Source: Elstera litoralis | GTDB lineage: Bacteria > Pseudomonadota > Alphaproteobacteria > Elsterales > Elsteraceae | Direction of reading: 5' to 3' | DNA: 8,558 nucleotides | NCBI RefSeq assembly: GCF_000963705.1 | Contig: NZ_LAJY01000336.1 | Span: 1-8,558, forward strand | Part shown: positions 7,174-8,558 of the stretch, piece by piece | Numbering within the stretch: position 1 is the stretch's first letter | How the letters are laid out: each line of letters begins with the position of its first letter | Program-made: the position numbers and the translations under genes | The notes under the pieces: generated by a model | Seen by the model: only the letters and a program-made list of their open reading frames with translations | Told to the model about the DNA's origin: nothing | Databases searched by the model: none

Positions 7174-7770
7174 TTGCCCCGCTTGCCCCGGCGGGCCGGC
7201 AATACGCACATGCGCCTCGCCCACGCCGCGCCGGTCGGTATTGGGGCGACGCAGACGAGCTCTGCCGCGCTTATCGCCTATGGCTTGGGGTGGGGGGCGG
7301 CTGCGACTATTACGCCGCGCCCGTCTATGGCGTTGCCCGGCAATTTCATGGTACCGCCGGGGCCGATCTTGGCGCTCGCCGATCTCAACACAAGTTTGCT
7401 GCGGCTGGCGAGCCGGTGGTGGATGAATGACCGCGAGGCGGAGCGGCGGGTTGCTATCGACGCCTTTCTGCGGACCTTCTTGCATCGGTTGGATCACGCC
7501 GCCATTGGCGTTTATCTGGAACGTGCCCTTAATACGCCGGGAGCGGCCTATAGTGTCAGCACGGGGGTGGCCGCGAATCAGTATATCGGTCATGGCGATC
7601 TCGATTACGTCATCGGCGGGCCGGTTGCCCCTGCGGGAGCGCCGGTGACGCTGATACCGGCGGGCGCTTTGGGGGCACCCGCCTTTGCGGCCATCACGGC
7701 GCGTATGCTTGCTCCCCCGGTTCCGCCCCCCTTGTGCCGCCGCCTGCGCCGATTTGGGAGCAAAGCCTGA
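7174..7770 (+). CDS. middle fragment of the frame-disrupted gene
   Basis: This open frame carries the central part of the interrupted gene. Its true coding portion is about 7197-7731. The nominal TTG start at 7174 has no ribosome binding site, and the last dozen codons after the C tract (LCRRLRRFGSKA) look out of frame. Features are TQTSSAALIAYGLGWGAAATI, a helical stretch ADLNTSLLRLASRWWMNDREAERRV split by a short turn, IGHGDLDYVIGGP and a Pro/Ala-rich segment before the tract. An ATG at 7210 could start a shorter standalone protein if the upstream frame were not its natural N-terminus. No family recognised. Confidence 0.5.
   Translation: MPRLPRRAGNTHMRLAHAAPVGIGATQTSSAALIAYGLGWGAAATITPRPSMALPGNFMVPPGPILALADLNTSLLRLASRWWMNDREAERRVAIDAFLRTFLHRLDHAAIGVYLERALNTPGAAYSVSTGVAANQYIGHGDLDYVIGGPVAPAGAPVTLIPAGALGAPAFAAITARMLAPPVPPPLCRRLRRFGSKA
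7726..7731 (+). other. C6 homopolymer at the second frame change
   Basis: Six consecutive C residues lie exactly where the coding frame moves back by one. One extra C would restore a continuous frame with the start at 7110. A run of this length is prone to replication slippage and to sequencing errors. Confidence 0.6.
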
Positions 7771-8114
7771 TTATTGAGGCCAAGCGGGATCTCATCACTC
7801 AATTGCCCACGGCCCAGTGGCAGATTTGCGCCATTCTTGCCACGCAGTCGCAATTACTCCCCCTACCGGCACCGCCCTTTCCCCGCTACCTGCGCGGCAT
7901 TCTCACGGACGGTCGTTATTGGGCTTTTTATCAACTGAGTACCGCCCTTCCCACGTTTCAAAGCACAGTGCTGATCGATGCGACGGCCCCCGGCATGCCC
8001 GCGGGGGTAGCGCTCGTTGGCGGTGGGGCGGTGCCGGGGAGCGAGATCGTTTTGCGGATGCTGCGCAAATATGTGCTGCTTTGGAATCAAACCAATGTGG
8101 ACGGATGGCTGTGA
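7734..8114 (+). CDS. C-terminal fragment of the frame-disrupted gene
   Basis: GTG 7734 opens a frame with convincing protein sequence (APIWEQSLIIEAKRDLITQL, PFPRYLRGILTDGRYWAFYQ, EIVLRMLRKYVLLWNQTN), but no ribosome binding site precedes it. It continues directly from the middle fragment if one C is restored to the C6 tract. The pattern of a Trp-containing helix, then a strand-rich segment with a GRYWAFYQ core, then a terminal helix suggests a compact folded C-terminal domain. Best read as the end of the 7110 gene rather than a separate gene. Function unknown. Confidence 0.5.
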   Translation: MPPPAPIWEQSLIIEAKRDLITQLPTAQWQICAILATQSQLLPLPAPPFPRYLRGILTDGRYWAFYQLSTALPTFQSTVLIDATAPGMPAGVALVGGGAVPGSEIVLRMLRKYVLLWNQTNVDGWL

Positions 8115-8147
8115 CACCCCTGGGGCGCTTTCTCCCGCTGACCTGTC

Positions 8148-8151
8148 GGAG
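8148..8151 (+). promoter_or_regulatory. Shine-Dalgarno GGAG for the last gene
   Basis: GGAG ends 6 nt before ATG 8158, a near-ideal distance. This supports that start even though the gene's stop lies outside the window. Confidence 0.5.
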
Positions 8152-8157
8152 CTGACG

Positions 8158-8558
8158 ATGAATATCACGCTTGCTTGCGGTAAATTTACCCGCGCCCAAA
8201 TCGAGGTTCCGATCAACATTGCGGGGGATCTGTATAATTCTATCTTATCGATAGGGCCTGACTGGCAGGATTCCGAGAGTTCTTCGATTTTTTTGAATTG
8301 GATTGGCGAGTATTGCTCTCAAAAAATTGAGCATGTCGCGGAAATCATCAATGCAAGTTATCCGGCGTCGCTCACCGATCCCTCCGACCCTGAAAGTTTC
8401 ATTCTCAGCACTATTTCGGCATCGGCGCGGTGGCAACCGGGATGGTCCGAGGCAGTCTTTTGTAGTCGCACGGGTTTCAATGATATGGTTCAGCAGTTTC
8501 GGACTGTGATGGACCCCGAAAATCTGGTGAGCGGCGAGGCGAGTTTTCAGGAGCTTTG
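8158..8558 (+). CDS. 5' part of an uncharacterised gene (3'-truncated by the window)
   Basis: From ATG 8158 the frame stays open to the right edge with no stop, giving 133 complete codons. The visible N-terminus begins MNITLACGKFTRAQIEVP, followed by LYNSILSIGPDWQ, SIFLNWIGEYCSQKIEHVAEIINASY and STISASARWQPGWSEAVF. It looks like a mixed alpha/beta soluble protein with no signal peptide. I do not recognise the family. Composition differs from all genes upstream: many TCT, TTT, ATT, AAT and TTG codons, and GC near one half by eye. This suggests a different origin or relaxed codon selection. It follows the frame-disrupted gene by 43 nt in the same direction, so it may still belong to the same unit. 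The antisense frame at 8245-8436 is rejected as a shadow. Confidence 0.72.
   Translation, partial: MNITLACGKFTRAQIEVPINIAGDLYNSILSIGPDWQDSESSSIFLNWIGEYCSQKIEHVAEIINASYPASLTDPSDPESFILSTISASARWQPGWSEAVFCSRTGFNDMVQQFRTVMDPENLVSGEASFQEL

Larger units (their letters stand above)
7110..8114 (+). pseudogene. one ~334-codon gene interrupted by two compensating frame changes
   Basis: The ATG at 7110 overlaps the previous stop (ATGA) and follows GGGGAGCGGA, so it is a convincing start. Its frame reads like a real protein for about 28 codons (MSIAFSSFSVLANVNF, then GGLAPLAPAG). It then becomes Arg-rich and shadow-like, while the next frame takes over with NTHMRLAHAAPVGIGATQ. Removing one base from GGG at 7193-7195 joins them smoothly. 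The second frame runs well to about 7731 and degenerates at the C6 tract 7726-7731. Adding one C there joins PPVPPP to LVPPPAPIWEQSLIIEA in the original frame, which ends at TGA 8112-8114. The restored protein has no recognisable family. It contains WWMNDREAERR, a GHGDLDYVIGG motif and a C-terminal helix EIVLRMLRKYVLLWNQ. The cause may be two genuine mutations, homopolymer sequencing errors or, less likely, recoding. Confidence 0.65.

Noticed and set aside
7200..7430. continuation of the ATG 7110 frame as a complete 106-aa protein
   Set aside because: After about 7200 this frame is Arg-rich and shadow-like, whereas the neighbouring frame gives better protein sequence with normal codon use.
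8240..8254. inverted repeat CTATC/GATAG with TATCGATA-like core
   Set aside because: It is short, lies within the coding sequence of the last gene, and has no promoter or terminator features around it.

Overview
All recognisable genes in this 8.6 kb window lie on the + strand and are tightly packed. Spacings run from a 4-nt ATGA overlap to about 56 nt, so they probably form one transcription unit that enters and leaves the window. GC is high (by eye in the low-to-mid 60s percent) with strong G/C third-position preference until about position 8160. After that the last, incomplete gene is clearly poorer in GC. Codon use and a RebB-type R-body protein suggest a high-GC proteobacterium, probably an alphaproteobacterium. 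No housekeeping gene, tRNA, rRNA, CRISPR array, transposase or confident terminator is visible, so the taxonomy is an inference and the stretch looks like an accessory locus.

Layout: (1) 2-241, the 3' end of a Pro/Ala-rich protein. (2) 298-648, a small RebB-family-like R-body structural protein with the best Shine-Dalgarno in the window. (3) 692-1783, an unrecognised 363-aa protein. (4) 1806-2540, a protein with a Pro-rich first half and an Ala/Gln-rich helical second half. (5) 2577-6305, a 1242-aa protein and the centrepiece. It carries a nucleotidyltransferase-like signature (GG at residues 313-314, DxD at 330/332, a further Asp at 433) and, further on, a clan CD (caspase/clostripain/CHAT-like) His-Cys signature (H913, C950). 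(6) 6316-7113, an unrecognised globular domain with a Pro-rich tail. (7) 7110-8114, one gene of about 334 codons split by two compensating frame changes, near 7191-7200 and in the C6 tract at 7726-7731. (8) 8158-8558, the start of an unrecognised gene running off the right edge.

How they may work together is inference. R-bodies are extendable protein ribbons linked to killing in Caedibacter. An R-body-like subunit beside Pro/Ala-rich low-complexity proteins and a large putative protease/nucleotidyltransferase suggests an R-body-associated effector or stress-response cassette. The RebB call and the two catalytic signatures come from reading motifs, not from a database search. The other proteins are described without an assigned function.
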